A stretch of 64,000 bases of DNA from NCBI RefSeq assembly GCF_005405925.1, contig NZ_BJHV01000001.1:5270001-5334000 (forward strand), read 5' to 3'. Made by a program: the position numbers and the translations under genes. A model generated the notes under the pieces. It saw only the letters and a list, made by a program, of their open reading frames with translations. It made no database searches and was not told where the DNA came from. Each line of letters starts with the position of its first letter. The first letter of the stretch is position 1. The stretch comes from Streptomyces antimycoticus (GTDB lineage: Bacteria > Actinomycetota > Actinomycetes > Streptomycetales > Streptomycetaceae). Of this stretch, positions 1-9,789 are shown in pieces.

Positions 1-308
1 GGCGTCCCGTCAACGCCTGGTTCGACCGCACCAACGGGTGTGAAATCGCCCGATGGAATCGGTTCTCCGTCGTTTTGCGCACGCCTGGGAGCTGACCTGG
101 GGATTGGGGCGGGAGTGAGAAGAGGAGAGCACGGAGAGGTTTGTCCGGGCGTGCGTCGAGACGCGTACGTCGTGCTGCGACCTCCCTCTCATCCACCGTC
201 ACGTCCGGCTTCGGTGGCCGTAGACTCCCCTAGAGACACTCCGCAGACGGGACGGCAGAATGACCGCGAGTGTCAGCAAGATGCAGTAGTCAGGGAGGAA
301 GCGTCGTC
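1..308. other. Upstream region of the first gene
   Basis: I see no convincing gene here. Short reading frames on either strand lack Streptomyces codon bias or a ribosome binding site. The last part carries GGAGGA at about 294-299, which serves the GTG start at 309, so this is the 5' region of the large sensor-like gene. No operator or terminator could be recognised. Confidence 0.5.
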
Positions 309-3300
309 GTGAGCAGCAGGCCATCCCGAGGCGCTGCTCGCCTCGCAGCGATACTCGACGCCCTCCCGGACGCGCTGTTGCTCGTCAACTGCAACGGCAC
401 GATCGTCAACGCCAACCACATCGCGCTGGAGTCCTTCGAGGCTCCGGGCACCGCCCTGGTCGGCCGTGGTCTGCTCGACGTTCTCCCCTCCTTCGATCCC
501 AATCGCATTCCCGGGTCGATGCGGCGCCCCGAGTCGGCGCAGCGGGACGGCATCAAGCCGACCCGGATGATGGCCCGGCGCACCGACGGGGCGCAGATTC
601 CCGTCGAGGTGACCAGCGCGAATCTGGAGGACGGGCGGACTCCTTACGCCGATCAGTACAGCTACACCGGCGATGAGCTGCTGATGCTCATCGTGCGCGA
701 CCTGACCGGGACGCTCGACACCGAGGCCGAACTCGCCCGTCAGCAGCGCCAGACCGAGATGATCCTGCGCGCGGCGGCGGAGGGCGTGGTCGGCGTGGAC
801 ACCGAGGGCAAGGTGGTCCTCGTCAACCCGGCCGCCGCGCAGATCCTCGGCTACCGGGCCAGCGACATGGGCGGTCAGGAGCTTCACTCTCTTGTACACC
901 ACTCGCGCCCGGACGGTTCCCCGTTCCCGTACGAGGAATCACCCCTCGCCGACTCCCTGCGCTCCGGCCGCAAGCACCGGGTGCGCGGCCAGGTGCTGTG
1001 GGCGAAGGACGGAAGCGAGGTGCCGGTCGATCTGACCACCGCGCCCGTCCGCGACGGCGAGCAACTCGTGGGCGCGGTGATGACCTTCACCGACCGGCGT
1101 GCCGAGAGGGACATGGCGGCCCAGCACGCCGAGGAGGTGGAGAGCCTCACGACCCAGCACACGGAGGAGGTCGAGAGGCTCACCACCGAGCACACGGAGA
1201 AGGTGGAGAGCCTCACCACCCAGCACGCCGAGGAGCTGGAGAACCTCACCGCGCAGCATACGAAGACCGTGGAGGAGCTGCGGACGCAGCTCGCCGAGGA
1301 GCGCGCGCGGTACACGGCACAGCTGGAGTCCGTCACCGCCCGGAACAGCCAGCTGCTCGCCGTGCTGGACCAGTCGCTGCGCGGACCGCTGCTGCAGCTG
1401 CGCGGCGAACTCGGTGTGCTCGCCGACGACCCGGCCGGGCAGCTGTGGCCCGAGGCCAACCAGATCCTGCACCACCTCGCCGCCGGCTACACCCGGATGA
1501 CCACGCTCGTCGACAACGTCCTGAGCTATCAGCGGCTCGACGCGCACAGCGAGGAGCTGGCCCGCCGTACGGTCTCGATGGACGAGGTCGTATCGGCCAG
1601 TGTGGAGGGCGCGGTCGAGCTGATCGGCCCGGGCCGCGCGCAGTTCGCCGTGCACGCGCCGCCGATCGACGCCGAGGTGGACCCGGAGCGGCTCGCCCAG
1701 GCGCTCGCCCATTTGATCGCGGACGTGGCCGGGGTCGACTCCACCGGCAACACCGCGGCGGGCAGCGCGGCGAGCGACTCGACGATCGTGGTCGCGGCGG
1801 CGCAGCGCGGCGATGTCGTGCGGATCGAGGTCCGCGGACCGTACGCGGGCGGCGACCCGGTGCACGAGCCGATCGTGCGCGGGATCGTGCGCCGGCACGG
1901 GGGCGTGCTCCAGACCCATGAGATGCCGGGCATGGGCGGTCACGCCTACGTCCTGGAGGTGCCGATCTCGGCGGCGGCCGCGGCCGAGCAGGAGCGCGCG
2001 AACGGCGACACCGCCGGGCACGGCGACGGTACGCAGGGACAGGGCACCTCCGGCACGGGTACGGGCGCCGACGCGGGTGCGGGGACGGGCACCGCGGGCG
2101 GCAACGCCACCGGCCAGACCCCGACCGGACGCCGCGCCCGGCACGGCGCGGCCCCAAGCGGCACGCCGGGCGACACCAGCGGCGGCGGTACGCAGGGCAA
2201 CGGCACGCTGGGCAACGGCACACAGGGCGGTACGCCGCCGCCCAACCTCCGTAAGGCCGACCCGCATACGGCCGATCCCCGTACGGCCGACCCGCGCACC
2301 CCCGCTCAGCAGGGCGCCCCGGGCACGCCCGCCGCTCTGCCCGCAGTCGTCGGCGAGGACAGCGCGGCCCAGCAGCAGGGCGCTGCCGAGACCGCGGACA
2401 CCCCACGGCCCACCGGGCGGCGCAGGGCGCGCCCCCACCCCGACGAAGCGGCGGCCGCGGCCACCGGTCCGCAGCCGACGGGCGCAGCCGCCATGGGTGT
2501 TGTGCCGCCTCAGGGCATTCCGGCCCAGCAGCAGCCCCGGGGCCGCCGCGCCCGGCGCGGCGCCCCGGCGCAGGAACAGGGCGGCCCTCAGGCCGCCGGC
2601 GCCCCTGCCCAGGGCGCGAACGGCCGGCCTGCCCTCGCCCTGCCCGCGGCCGCCTCCGACACGCCCCAGCAGCCCGCCCAGCCGGTCGCATCGGGCATGC
2701 CCGCGCTGCCCGCCGCCCGTACGCCCGGGGAACAGCAGCCCAACTGGGGCCAGGACACCGGCGCAGGCCAGCCAGAAGAGGTCCAGCCCACCGGACGTCG
2801 CCGCGCCCGCCGCACACTGGCCGAGGCGCCGGAGCTGCCGGCGCCCGATCAGGCGCAGCCCCAGGCCCAGGGCCAGTCACAGCCCCAACCTCAGCCGCAG
2901 CAAGCCCAGCCGCAGCCCGCGGGGGAGTCCGGTCTCGTCCGCTCTCCCTTCGCGCTGCCCCCGGCCGCCGCCGACCGGGCGCAGCCCGGCGCGCTGCCGC
3001 CGGAGCTCGGCCCGGCCGGGCTCGTCCCCGCGCAGCACGGCGCCCGTGAGGCGCGGGGCGGCGCGCCCCAGCCACAGCAGGGCGGGGGCCTGGCCGTACG
3101 AGGCGAGCCCGTACCCCCCAACGGCGCCGCACGGCCCGGGGGCTGGCCGTCCGACCCCGGTCAGGCACAGGGCCAGGACCCGCGTCGGCCCCAGCCTCAG
3201 GCCCAGGGCTCCGGCACCGGTCAGCCCGCCGGATCGGGCATGCCCGCACTGCCCGCCGCCCGTACGCCCGAGGAGCAGCAGCCCAATTGGGGCCAGGACA

Positions 3301-4766
3301 CCGGCGGCGGCCGGCCGCAGGAGGTGCCGCCCACCGGACGTCGCCGCGCCCGGCGGCCGCTGGCCGAGGAGCAGCCGGACGCGACCCAGGGTGCCCAGAG
3401 TGGCCCGGGTAATCCGGTTGGTCCGCCCCAGGGTGGCCCCGGTGGCCCGCAGCCCGCGGAGGCGAACGGGCGCCCACCGGCCCAGCAGCCACCGGCCCAG
3501 CAGCCGGCGCAGTGGCCGGACGCGCCCACGCAGCCCCGTCCGCAGCCGCTGCCCGCCGAGGCCCCGCCGAACGCCGACGCCGCCCAGGGGCGCGCGATCA
3601 GCGTGCGCACCCTGGGCCAAGGGGTGCCGTTCGCCCAGCAGGTGGGGGAGCACCCCCAGGGCCAGGCGCCGCAAGGCCAGCCGCAGGGACGCCCGCAGCA
3701 GGGCCAGCCCCAGACGCCCTCCGGAGGCACCAGCTTGGGCTCCGGCAGGCGCCGCAAGCTGGCCGCCCGGCCCGAGATGGCGGACCAGGGCACCTCGGCC
3801 GAACTGCAGCCGGCCGGCAGCCGTTCGCAACCGCACCCCGGGGCACAGACCGGCGCGCAGCCCCGCCCCCAGCCCGGGCCGGGGGCGCAGCCGCAGCGTG
3901 CGGCGAGTGCGTCGCAGAGCTCGGGCCGTGCGTTCGCCATCGGCGCGCCGGACGAGGGCGCCGAGGGGCCGGAGCCGCTGGACGGGCCCAACGGCGCCGT
4001 CGAGATCGTCGACGACCGCACCCCGCCGCCCGACGACGAACTGCCCCCGGAGCCGCTGGACAACCCGCGCCGCCTCCTCGTGTGGCCCGCGCCGGACATG
4101 TCCACCCAGCAGGCGCTGAGCGACCGCGGCTACCGTCCGGTGATCGTGAACTCCCGTGAGGAGGTCGACGCGCAGATCGCCGCGTACCCGGCGGCGCTGT
4201 TCGTCGACCCGCTGACCGGGCCGATCACCCGGACCGCGCTGCAGTCGCTGCGTACGGCCGCGGTCGCCGCCGAGGTGCCGGTGCTGGTGACCGCGGGGCT
4301 CGGCCAGGCGACACGGGAGGCGGCGTACGGCGCCGACCCGGCCGTCCTGTTCAAGGCGCTCGCCCCGCGCGACAGCGAGCAGCATCCGTCGCGCGTTCTG
4401 CTGATCGAGGAGCACGAGCCGATCGCCGCGGCCCTTACGGCGACGCTCGAGCGTCGCGGGATGCAGGTCGCCCGCGCGGCGACGGACGCGGACGCGGTCT
4501 CGCTCGCGGGGCAGATGCGGCCGAATCTGGTGGTGATGGACCTGATGCAGGTACGCCGCCGCCGGGCCGGGATCGTCGACTGGCTGCGCGGCAACGGACT
4601 GCTCAACCGCACCCCGCTGGTCGTCTACACCTCCGCGGACATCGATCCGGCGCATCTGTCGCGGCTGGCCTCGGGCGAAACGGTGCTGTTCCTCGCGGAG
4701 CGCTCGACGAGCGCGGAGGTGCAGTCGCGGATCGTGGACCTGCTGGCGAAGATCGGCACCAACTGA
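309..4766 (+). CDS. Giant PAS/coiled-coil/receiver protein, kinase-like but without phospho-acceptor His
   Basis: This 1485-residue protein resembles Streptomyces hybrid sensor kinases. I chose GTG 309 because GGAGGA lies about 10 bases upstream; an ATG at 270 is in frame but has no such site. Order: PAS domain (about 10-130), second PAS (155-265), a coiled coil of five 11-residue repeats (268-342), a dimerisation-like helix (350-370), a degenerate ATPase-like region to about 555, a Pro/Gln/Gly-rich linker of about 700 residues, then two receiver-like domains (about 1254 and 1361 to the end). The helix reads VLDQSLRGPL where kinases have a conserved His, and N-box and G-box motifs are absent. 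The second receiver keeps Asp in VVMDLM but has Glu-Glu in place of the usual acidic pair. The linker repeats basic TGRRRARR motifs. I infer a signalling scaffold rather than an active kinase. Confidence 0.85.
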   Translation: MSSRPSRGAARLAAILDALPDALLLVNCNGTIVNANHIALESFEAPGTALVGRGLLDVLPSFDPNRIPGSMRRPESAQRDGIKPTRMMARRTDGAQIPVEVTSANLEDGRTPYADQYSYTGDELLMLIVRDLTGTLDTEAELARQQRQTEMILRAAAEGVVGVDTEGKVVLVNPAAAQILGYRASDMGGQELHSLVHHSRPDGSPFPYEESPLADSLRSGRKHRVRGQVLWAKDGSEVPVDLTTAPVRDGEQLVGAVMTFTDRRAERDMAAQHAEEVESLTTQHTEEVERLTTEHTEKVESLTTQHAEELENLTAQHTKTVEELRTQLAEERARYTAQLESVTARNSQLLAVLDQSLRGPLLQLRGELGVLADDPAGQLWPEANQILHHLAAGYTRMTTLVDNVLSYQRLDAHSEELARRTVSMDEVVSASVEGAVELIGPGRAQFAVHAPPIDAEVDPERLAQALAHLIADVAGVDSTGNTAAGSAASDSTIVVAAAQRGDVVRIEVRGPYAGGDPVHEPIVRGIVRRHGGVLQTHEMPGMGGHAYVLEVPISAAAAAEQERANGDTAGHGDGTQGQGTSGTGTGADAGAGTGTAGGNATGQTPTGRRARHGAAPSGTPGDTSGGGTQGNGTLGNGTQGGTPPPNLRKADPHTADPRTADPRTPAQQGAPGTPAALPAVVGEDSAAQQQGAAETADTPRPTGRRRARPHPDEAAAAATGPQPTGAAAMGVVPPQGIPAQQQPRGRRARRGAPAQEQGGPQAAGAPAQGANGRPALALPAAASDTPQQPAQPVASGMPALPAARTPGEQQPNWGQDTGAGQPEEVQPTGRRRARRTLAEAPELPAPDQAQPQAQGQSQPQPQPQQAQPQPAGESGLVRSPFALPPAAADRAQPGALPPELGPAGLVPAQHGAREARGGAPQPQQGGGLAVRGEPVPPNGAARPGGWPSDPGQAQGQDPRRPQPQAQGSGTGQPAGSGMPALPAARTPEEQQPNWGQDTGGGRPQEVPPTGRRRARRPLAEEQPDATQGAQSGPGNPVGPPQGGPGGPQPAEANGRPPAQQPPAQQPAQWPDAPTQPRPQPLPAEAPPNADAAQGRAISVRTLGQGVPFAQQVGEHPQGQAPQGQPQGRPQQGQPQTPSGGTSLGSGRRRKLAARPEMADQGTSAELQPAGSRSQPHPGAQTGAQPRPQPGPGAQPQRAASASQSSGRAFAIGAPDEGAEGPEPLDGPNGAVEIVDDRTPPPDDELPPEPLDNPRRLLVWPAPDMSTQQALSDRGYRPVIVNSREEVDAQIAAYPAALFVDPLTGPITRTALQSLRTAAVAAEVPVLVTAGLGQATREAAYGADPAVLFKALAPRDSEQHPSRVLLIEEHEPIAAALTATLERRGMQVARAATDADAVSLAGQMRPNLVVMDLMQVRRRRAGIVDWLRGNGLLNRTPLVVYTSADIDPAHLSRLASGETVLFLAERSTSAEVQSRIVDLLAKIGTN

Positions 4767-4774
4767 CGCACGCG

Positions 4775-4950
4775 GTCCTTACGGTGACGTGCCGCCCGTA
4801 GCAGCACGCCCGCGGCCCTTACGGTGACTGCCGCCCGTAAGGGCGCGCCTGCTGTCCTTACGGTGACGCGCGGCCCATAAGGCGACGTTCGCCGGTCCAT
4901 ACGGTGGCGTGCCGCCCGTAAGGAGACACTCGCCTCCTTACGGTGACCGC
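4775..4950. repeat. Cluster of CTTACGG/CCGTAAG inverted-repeat units
   Basis: Between two convergent genes lie about five degenerate units of roughly 35-45 bp. Each has CTTACGG, about ten bases, then CCGTAAG or a near match, so every unit could form an imperfect hairpin. Four exact CTTACGG and two exact CCGTAAG copies fall in this short stretch. It may act as a bidirectional terminator array or as a protein-binding array; the sequence does not decide. Confidence 0.7.
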
Positions 4951-5028
4951 GTCACCGAGCGACAGGGGCTCGGGCCCGCTCGGCCCGCGCCCCCGCTCCG
5001 GACGTTCCTCAGCCCAGTCCCAGCATGA

Positions 5029-6687
5029 TCACAGGCCCAGCGTGGTCACATCCAGCTCCCCGTCCGCGTACTGCTTGCGGATCACCTTCTTGTTGAACTT
5101 CCCCACGCTCGTCTTCGGCACCGCCGGGATCAGCGCCCAGCGCTCCGGCAGCTGCCAGCGCGCGACCCGTTCGGCGAGGAAGGCCCGCAGCCCCTCGTAG
5201 TCGACCGTGGCTCCCTCCGTCAGCACCACCGTGGCCAGTGGCCGCTCTCCCCACTTCTCGTCCGGCACCGCCACCACGGCCGCCTCCGCGACCTCCGGAT
5301 GGCCCATCAGCTGGTTCTCCAGCTCGACCGAGGAGATCCACTCGCCGCCCGACTTGATGACGTCCTTGGCCCGGTCGGTCAGCGTCAGATAGCAGTCGGG
5401 GCTGATGGTGCCGACGTCGCCGGTCTTCAGCCAGCCGTCCTCGGTGAACTTGTCCTCGGGGCGGAACGGCTCGCCGTCCGCCCCTCCGTAGTACGCGCCC
5501 GCGATCCACGGCCCGCGTACCTCCAGCTCACCCGGCGTCTTCCCGTCCCACGGCACGACTTCGCCGTCCGCCGAGATCAACCGGCACTCGACGGACGTCG
5601 GGAAGCGGCCCTGCGACAGCCGGTACGGCCAGGCGTCCTCCGCCGAGAGCCCGCCCGGCGGATGGGCCACGGAGCCGAGCGGAGAGGTCTCCGTCATGCC
5701 CCATGCATGGACGACGTGGATGCCGTGGCGCTCCTCGTACGCCTTCATCAGGGAAGGCGGGCAGGCCGAGCCGCCGATGAAGACGTCCCGCAGACAGCTC
5801 ACCTCCCGCGGCCGGGCGTCGAGTTCGGCGAGCAGCCCCTGCCAGACGGTGGGCACGGCGGCCGCGATGGTGGGACGTTCGCGCTCGATCATCTCGGCGA
5901 GCGGCTCGGGCTGGAGGAAGCGGTCGGGCATGAGTATCGAGGCGCCCGCCATGAAGGCGGCATGTGCGGTGCCCCATGCGTTGGCGTGGAACATGGGCAC
6001 CACCGGCAGCAGGGTGTCGGCACCGGACATCCCGAACGACTCGGCGGTGTTGACCTGCATCGAGTGCAGATAGATGGAGCGGTGGCTGTAGGCCACGCCC
6101 TTGGGGTCCCCGGTCGTCCCCGAGGTGTAGCAGAGCGCGGCGGCCTGGCGCTCGTCGATCTCCGGCCAGGCGTAGTGCTGCGGCCGCCCCTCGATCAGCT
6201 CCTCGTAGTCATGGACCCGGGCGGCGCAGCCGTCCAGGACGGAACGGTCGCCGGGCCCCGCGACCACGATGTGCTTCACGGTGGTGAGGCCGGGGAGGAG
6301 CGGGGCGAGCAGCGGCAGCACCGAGCCGTTGACGATGATCACGCGATCGGCGGCGTGGTTCACGATCCAGCCGAGCTGCTCGGTGGGCAGCCGCAGGTTG
6401 AGGGTGTGCAGCACGGCTCCCATGGAGGGGACCGCGAGATACGCCTCCAGATGCTCGCCGTTGTTCCACATCAAAGTGGCCACGGCCTGCCCCGGCTCCA
6501 CCCCGAGCTCATCGCGCAGCGCGTTCGCCAACTGGATCGACCGCATGCCCACCTCGTGGAAGCTGCGGCGCCGGGGCTCGTCCTCACCGGTCCAGGTGGT
6601 CACATGGGCCGTACGGCCATGCACGAATGCCCCGTGCACGAGGATGCGGGTCACGGTCAGCGGTACGTCCTGCATCGTGCTGAGCAC
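5029..6687 (-). CDS. Fatty acyl-CoA synthetase (AMP-forming)
   Basis: The 552-residue protein belongs to the ANL superfamily and activates a carboxylic acid, probably a medium or long fatty acid, through an acyl-adenylate to the CoA thioester. The P-loop-like AMP-binding motif [12 protein letters not shown] is near residue 190. The hinge region GWLKTGDVG and [17 protein letters not shown] follow, and the catalytic Lys lies in FNKKVIRKQ near the C-terminus. GTG 6687 is preferred because GGAGG lies 7 bases upstream; an ATG four codons later is possible. It is monocistronic, convergent with the sensor-like gene across the repeat cluster, and sits just downstream of the sigma factor gene in the same direction. 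The true substrate cannot be read from sequence. Confidence 0.9.
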   Translation of the reverse strand: MLSTMQDVPLTVTRILVHGAFVHGRTAHVTTWTGEDEPRRRSFHEVGMRSIQLANALRDELGVEPGQAVATLMWNNGEHLEAYLAVPSMGAVLHTLNLRLPTEQLGWIVNHAADRVIIVNGSVLPLLAPLLPGLTTVKHIVVAGPGDRSVLDGCAARVHDYEELIEGRPQHYAWPEIDERQAAALCYTSGTTGDPKGVAYSHRSIYLHSMQVNTAESFGMSGADTLLPVVPMFHANAWGTAHAAFMAGASILMPDRFLQPEPLAEMIERERPTIAAAVPTVWQGLLAELDARPREVSCLRDVFIGGSACPPSLMKAYEERHGIHVVHAWGMTETSPLGSVAHPPGGLSAEDAWPYRLSQGRFPTSVECRLISADGEVVPWDGKTPGELEVRGPWIAGAYYGGADGEPFRPEDKFTEDGWLKTGDVGTISPDCYLTLTDRAKDVIKSGGEWISSVELENQLMGHPEVAEAAVVAVPDEKWGERPLATVVLTEGATVDYEGLRAFLAERVARWQLPERWALIPAVPKTSVGKFNKKVIRKQYADGELDVTTLGL

Positions 6688-6865
6688 CGGGGCCTCCAGG
6701 GTTCCGGTTACGCGCGGGCTGAGGTTCCGCCGATTCTGCAGCCGACCGCTCGGTATGTCACTACCCCCGGACCCCGTCGATCACCTCCTCGATCGCCCCG
6801 TCGGTCCCCCTGCCGACCCCCGGGGCGGTCCCCCGGTCAGCCCCCGTCGACCGGCGCGCGGCCGA

Positions 6866-7396
6866 TCATGCCGCGTAGCCGAGTTCCGGGTCCTCGCGGA
6901 GCTTGCCGAGGGCGCGCGAGACCGCGCTCTTGACGGTGCCCACGGACACTCCGAGTACCTCCGCCGTCTGCGCCTCGCTCAGGTCCTCGTAGTACCTGAG
7001 GACGACCATCGCCCGCTGGCGGTCCGGCAGCCGCAGTACGGCCCGCCACAGTGCGTCGCGGACGGCCTGCCGTTCGGCGGGGTCCGGGGCGGGCACCGTC
7101 TCGGGCTCGGGCAGCTCCTCGCAGGCGAATTCGTCGATCTTGCGCTTGCGCCACTGCGAGGTCCGGGTGTTGACCAGGGCACGCCGCACATAGCCGTCCA
7201 GCGCGTTGTGGTCCTCGATACGCTCCCACGCCAGGTACGTCTTGGTCAGCGCGGTTTGCAGCAGATCCTCGGCGTCGCACACGTTGGAGGTCAGCGAGCG
7301 GGCGGTGCGCAACAGCACCGGCCCCCGCGCCCGTACATACGAAGTGAACGACGGGAACGCGGCGGCGGATACGCCTGTGCACACGGTCGTGGTCAT
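6866..7396 (-). CDS. SigE-family ECF RNA polymerase sigma factor
   Basis: This 176-residue protein has a sigma-70 region 2 (DAEDLLQTALTKTYLAWERI, about residues 41-60) and a region 4 helix-turn-helix (SEAQTAEVLGVSVGTVKSAV near 140-160), with no other domain. It is the size of the actinobacterial SigE-family ECF group, which uses short group-specific promoters. No anti-sigma gene is adjacent. The acyl-CoA synthetase gene starts 178 bases after its end in the same direction, so they may be co-transcribed, but no coupling is visible. Start is ATG 7396. Confidence 0.92.
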   Translation of the reverse strand: MTTTVCTGVSAAAFPSFTSYVRARGPVLLRTARSLTSNVCDAEDLLQTALTKTYLAWERIEDHNALDGYVRRALVNTRTSQWRKRKIDEFACEELPEPETVPAPDPAERQAVRDALWRAVLRLPDRQRAMVVLRYYEDLSEAQTAEVLGVSVGTVKSAVSRALGKLREDPELGYAA

Positions 7397-7519
7397 GGCT
7401 TAACGCTAGGAGCCGGGCAGGTCGGAGCGGATCGGCCATAAGTGCCGAAGGGGGATCAGCCTCAGGTTGTACGGGTGGGGCTGGCACCACCTCCTCCGGG
7501 GGGAGGGGGCGAGCCGAGG

Positions 7520-7655
7520 GTCAGGGTTCCTCCCGACGGTTCCCCGAGAACGTCCCCGAAGGCGCTCCGGGAGAGTTCCCGAGGATTCCCCGACGATGCC
7601 TCCGAGGACCCCTCCGAGAATGTCACCGAGGATGCCGCCGAGGATCCAAGGGTGT
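7520..7655. repeat. Degenerate CCGAGGA-type tandem repeat
   Basis: The gap between the sigma factor and DUF1906 genes contains a run of roughly 12-18 bp units built around CCCGAGRA and CCGAGGATGCC. Units are too diverged for a fixed copy number. No gene is supported here. Confidence 0.55.
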
Positions 7656-7681
7656 CCCGGACGGGGGCCGGTGGCGGTGGG

Positions 7682-8569
7682 TCACTTGATGATCGCGACC
7701 GGTGCGTCCACCTTGTTGCGGTCGATGCGCAGCTTCCGGCCGCCGTGCGTCACATCGACGTTGCCCTTGTACTGGTGGATGCGGCGGTGCGGATTCCACG
7801 CGCTCTTGGCCAGCGTCGGCTCGCCGTACAGCGACGGCTTCCCCTTCCAGCGCGCGAACCACATGGCGGAGGGCAGGTCATGGACTCCTGCCCGGCGGGC
7901 CTGCTCCAGGTGGCGCACCCCGGACTCGGCGCTGCTGTAGAAGCCGGGGAAGAAGCCGCGCGAGCGGACCTCGCGGTTCCAGCCGCGGATGAAGGAGAGC
8001 GTCTTGGCGGCGCAGCTCGTCTTCGTCAGGTCGTACGCCTCCATGTCGAGGTAGAGCGCGCTGCGCTTCTTCAGGGACAGCGCCTTGGCGCGCGCGACCG
8101 CGTCCTTGCCCTCCGCGCGCCCCTGGGAGAAGGGCTTGCTGCCGATCGGCACATGCTTCTTGTTGGCGCTGCGGACGCAGGGGGCCTGGGATCCGACGAA
8201 GATGGGCAGCACCCGCCACTTCATGCTCTTGACGCCCCGCATCCAGGAAACGGTGAGGTTGGGCTGGCTCGCACAGGCCCGGCCGCGGCCGGCGTAATAG
8301 ACGCCGACGGCGCGGTAGCGGGAGCTGTTCCACGCGCGCAGGGTGGCGAGGGACGGCGCGTGGCAGGTGTCGAAGGCCCAGCCCTGGAAGACCTTGGCGC
8401 CCAGGGGGCGGGGATCGGGCAGGACCTCCGCCGAGGCGGCGGGGGTGGCACCGGCGATCGCGGTGGCCAGCGCCGCGGCCAGACCGGCGGTCCAGCCCGT
8501 GACCTGCCATCTGCTCTGCCTGCTCAGCCTGCTGGGCCTGCTCCGCCTGCTCTGCTCTCTTCGGGTCAT
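7682..8569 (-). CDS. Secreted DUF1906 (glycoside-hydrolase-like) protein
   Basis: The protein (295 residues from ATG 8569; an upstream in-frame start at 8602 exists) has an Arg/Ser-rich N-terminus, a hydrophobic segment ending in GATPAASA and a predicted signal cleavage there. The mature part matches the DUF1906 / Rv2525c-like family, a TIM-barrel fold related to glycoside hydrolases. It contains VFQGWAFDTCHAPS near the start, VGVYYAGRGRAC and the acidic strand ALYLDMEAYD, where family members place the putative catalytic acids. Such proteins are exported and thought to act on the cell envelope, but the substrate is unknown. It is transcribed alone, downstream of the thiolase cassette. Confidence 0.85.
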   Translation of the reverse strand: MTRREQSRRSRPSRLSRQSRWQVTGWTAGLAAALATAIAGATPAASAEVLPDPRPLGAKVFQGWAFDTCHAPSLATLRAWNSSRYRAVGVYYAGRGRACASQPNLTVSWMRGVKSMKWRVLPIFVGSQAPCVRSANKKHVPIGSKPFSQGRAEGKDAVARAKALSLKKRSALYLDMEAYDLTKTSCAAKTLSFIRGWNREVRSRGFFPGFYSSAESGVRHLEQARRAGVHDLPSAMWFARWKGKPSLYGEPTLAKSAWNPHRRIHQYKGNVDVTHGGRKLRIDRNKVDAPVAIIK

Positions 8570-8622
8570 ATGACGAGTGAAGGTGGATCTCGGCGGCCCC
8601 ATACCGCCGACACGCGCGCGGT

Positions 8623-9789
8623 TCAGCCGTCTGCGCCGAGGAGAAGCCCGGATGTCGGTACCCCGGTGCCCGCGGTGACCAGGGCGTGGGCGGCCCCCGG
8701 CACCTGGTTGACGGAGCTGCCGCGGATCTGGCGGACGGCCTCGGCGATCCCGTTCATCCCGTGCAGATACGCCTCACCGAGCTGACCGCCGTGGGTATTG
8801 AGCGGCAGCGCGTCCTCGGCGACGAATCCGGCCGCCTCACCGCGCCCGCAGAAGCCGAACTCCTCCAGCTGCATCAGTACGAACGGCGTGAAGTGGTCGT
8901 AGAGGATGGCCACGTCCATATCGGCCGGGGTCAGCCCGCTGCCGCGCCACAACTGGCGGGCCACCACCCCCATCTCGGGGAGGCCCGCCAGGTCGTCGCG
9001 GTAGAAGCTCGTCATCTGCTCCTGGCCGCGGCCCGCGCCCTGCGCCGCGGCCGTGATCACGGCGGGCGGACGCGGCAGGTCGCGCGCCCGCTCCACGCTG
9101 GTGACCACGAGCGCCTGGCCGCCGTCCGTCTCCTGACAGCAGTCGAGCAGCCGCAGCGGCTCGACGATCCAGCGGGAGGCGGCGTGATCGGCGAGGGTGA
9201 TCGGCTTGCCGTGGAAGTACGCGGCCGGGTTGGTGGCCGCGTGGCGACGGTCGGTGACGGCCACATGGCCGAAAACCTCGGGCGTCAGCCCATAGGCGTA
9301 CAGATAGCGCTGGGCGGCCATGGCGACCCACGAGGCCGGGGTCAGCAGCCCGAAGGGCAGCGACCAGCCGAGCGCGGCGCCCTCGGCGGACGGCTCGCGG
9401 TGCTGTACGCCCGAGCCGAAGCGGCGCCCGGAGCGCTCGTTGAACGCGCGGTAGCAGACGACGACCTCGGCGACGCCGGTCGCGACGGCGAGCGCGGCCT
9501 GCTGCACGGTGGCGCAGGCCGCGCCCCCGCCGTAGTGGACGCGCGAGAAGAAGGTGAGATCGCCGATGCCGCACGCCTGCGCCACGGTGATCTCGGGGCT
9601 GGTGTCCATGGTGAAGGTGACCAGCCCGTCCACATCGGCCGGGGTGAGGCCTGCGTCGTCCAGGGCCGCCTGGACGGCCTCGACCGCCAGCTTCAGCTCG
9701 CTGCGGCCCGAGTCCTTGGAGAACTCGGTGGCGCCGATACCGACCACGGCGGCCCGGCCGCCCAGGGTGTCCGCCTTACGGGCGCTCAT
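8623..9789 (-). CDS. Ltp2-like thiolase-fold retro-aldolase / lipid transfer protein
   Basis: The 388-residue protein has the thiolase-like fold of sterol-carrier-type lipid-transfer proteins (Ltp2 group). It begins AAVVGIGATEFSKDSGRSEL, has VHYGGGAACATVQQAALAVA in the nucleophile region without a clear thiolase Cys-His pair, and ends with NTHGGQLGEAYLHGMNGIAE, typical of the Ltp group. In mycobacteria Ltp2 with ChsH1-ChsH2 cleaves a hydroxylated steroid side-chain CoA ester by retro-aldol reaction. Here the gene overlaps the preceding MaoC gene by ATGA (9786-9789), showing translational coupling and a probable complex. The substrate in this organism is unknown; other sterol genes are not in view. 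Confidence 0.85.
   Translation of the reverse strand: MSARKADTLGGRAAVVGIGATEFSKDSGRSELKLAVEAVQAALDDAGLTPADVDGLVTFTMDTSPEITVAQACGIGDLTFFSRVHYGGGAACATVQQAALAVATGVAEVVVCYRAFNERSGRRFGSGVQHREPSAEGAALGWSLPFGLLTPASWVAMAAQRYLYAYGLTPEVFGHVAVTDRRHAATNPAAYFHGKPITLADHAASRWIVEPLRLLDCCQETDGGQALVVTSVERARDLPRPPAVITAAAQGAGRGQEQMTSFYRDDLAGLPEMGVVARQLWRGSGLTPADMDVAILYDHFTPFVLMQLEEFGFCGRGEAAGFVAEDALPLNTHGGQLGEAYLHGMNGIAEAVRQIRGSSVNQVPGAAHALVTAGTGVPTSGLLLGADG

Noticed and set aside
1333..4655. Long minus-strand and alternate plus frames within the first gene
   Set aside because: They are Arg/Pro/Ala-rich shadows of the repetitive linker with no start signal.
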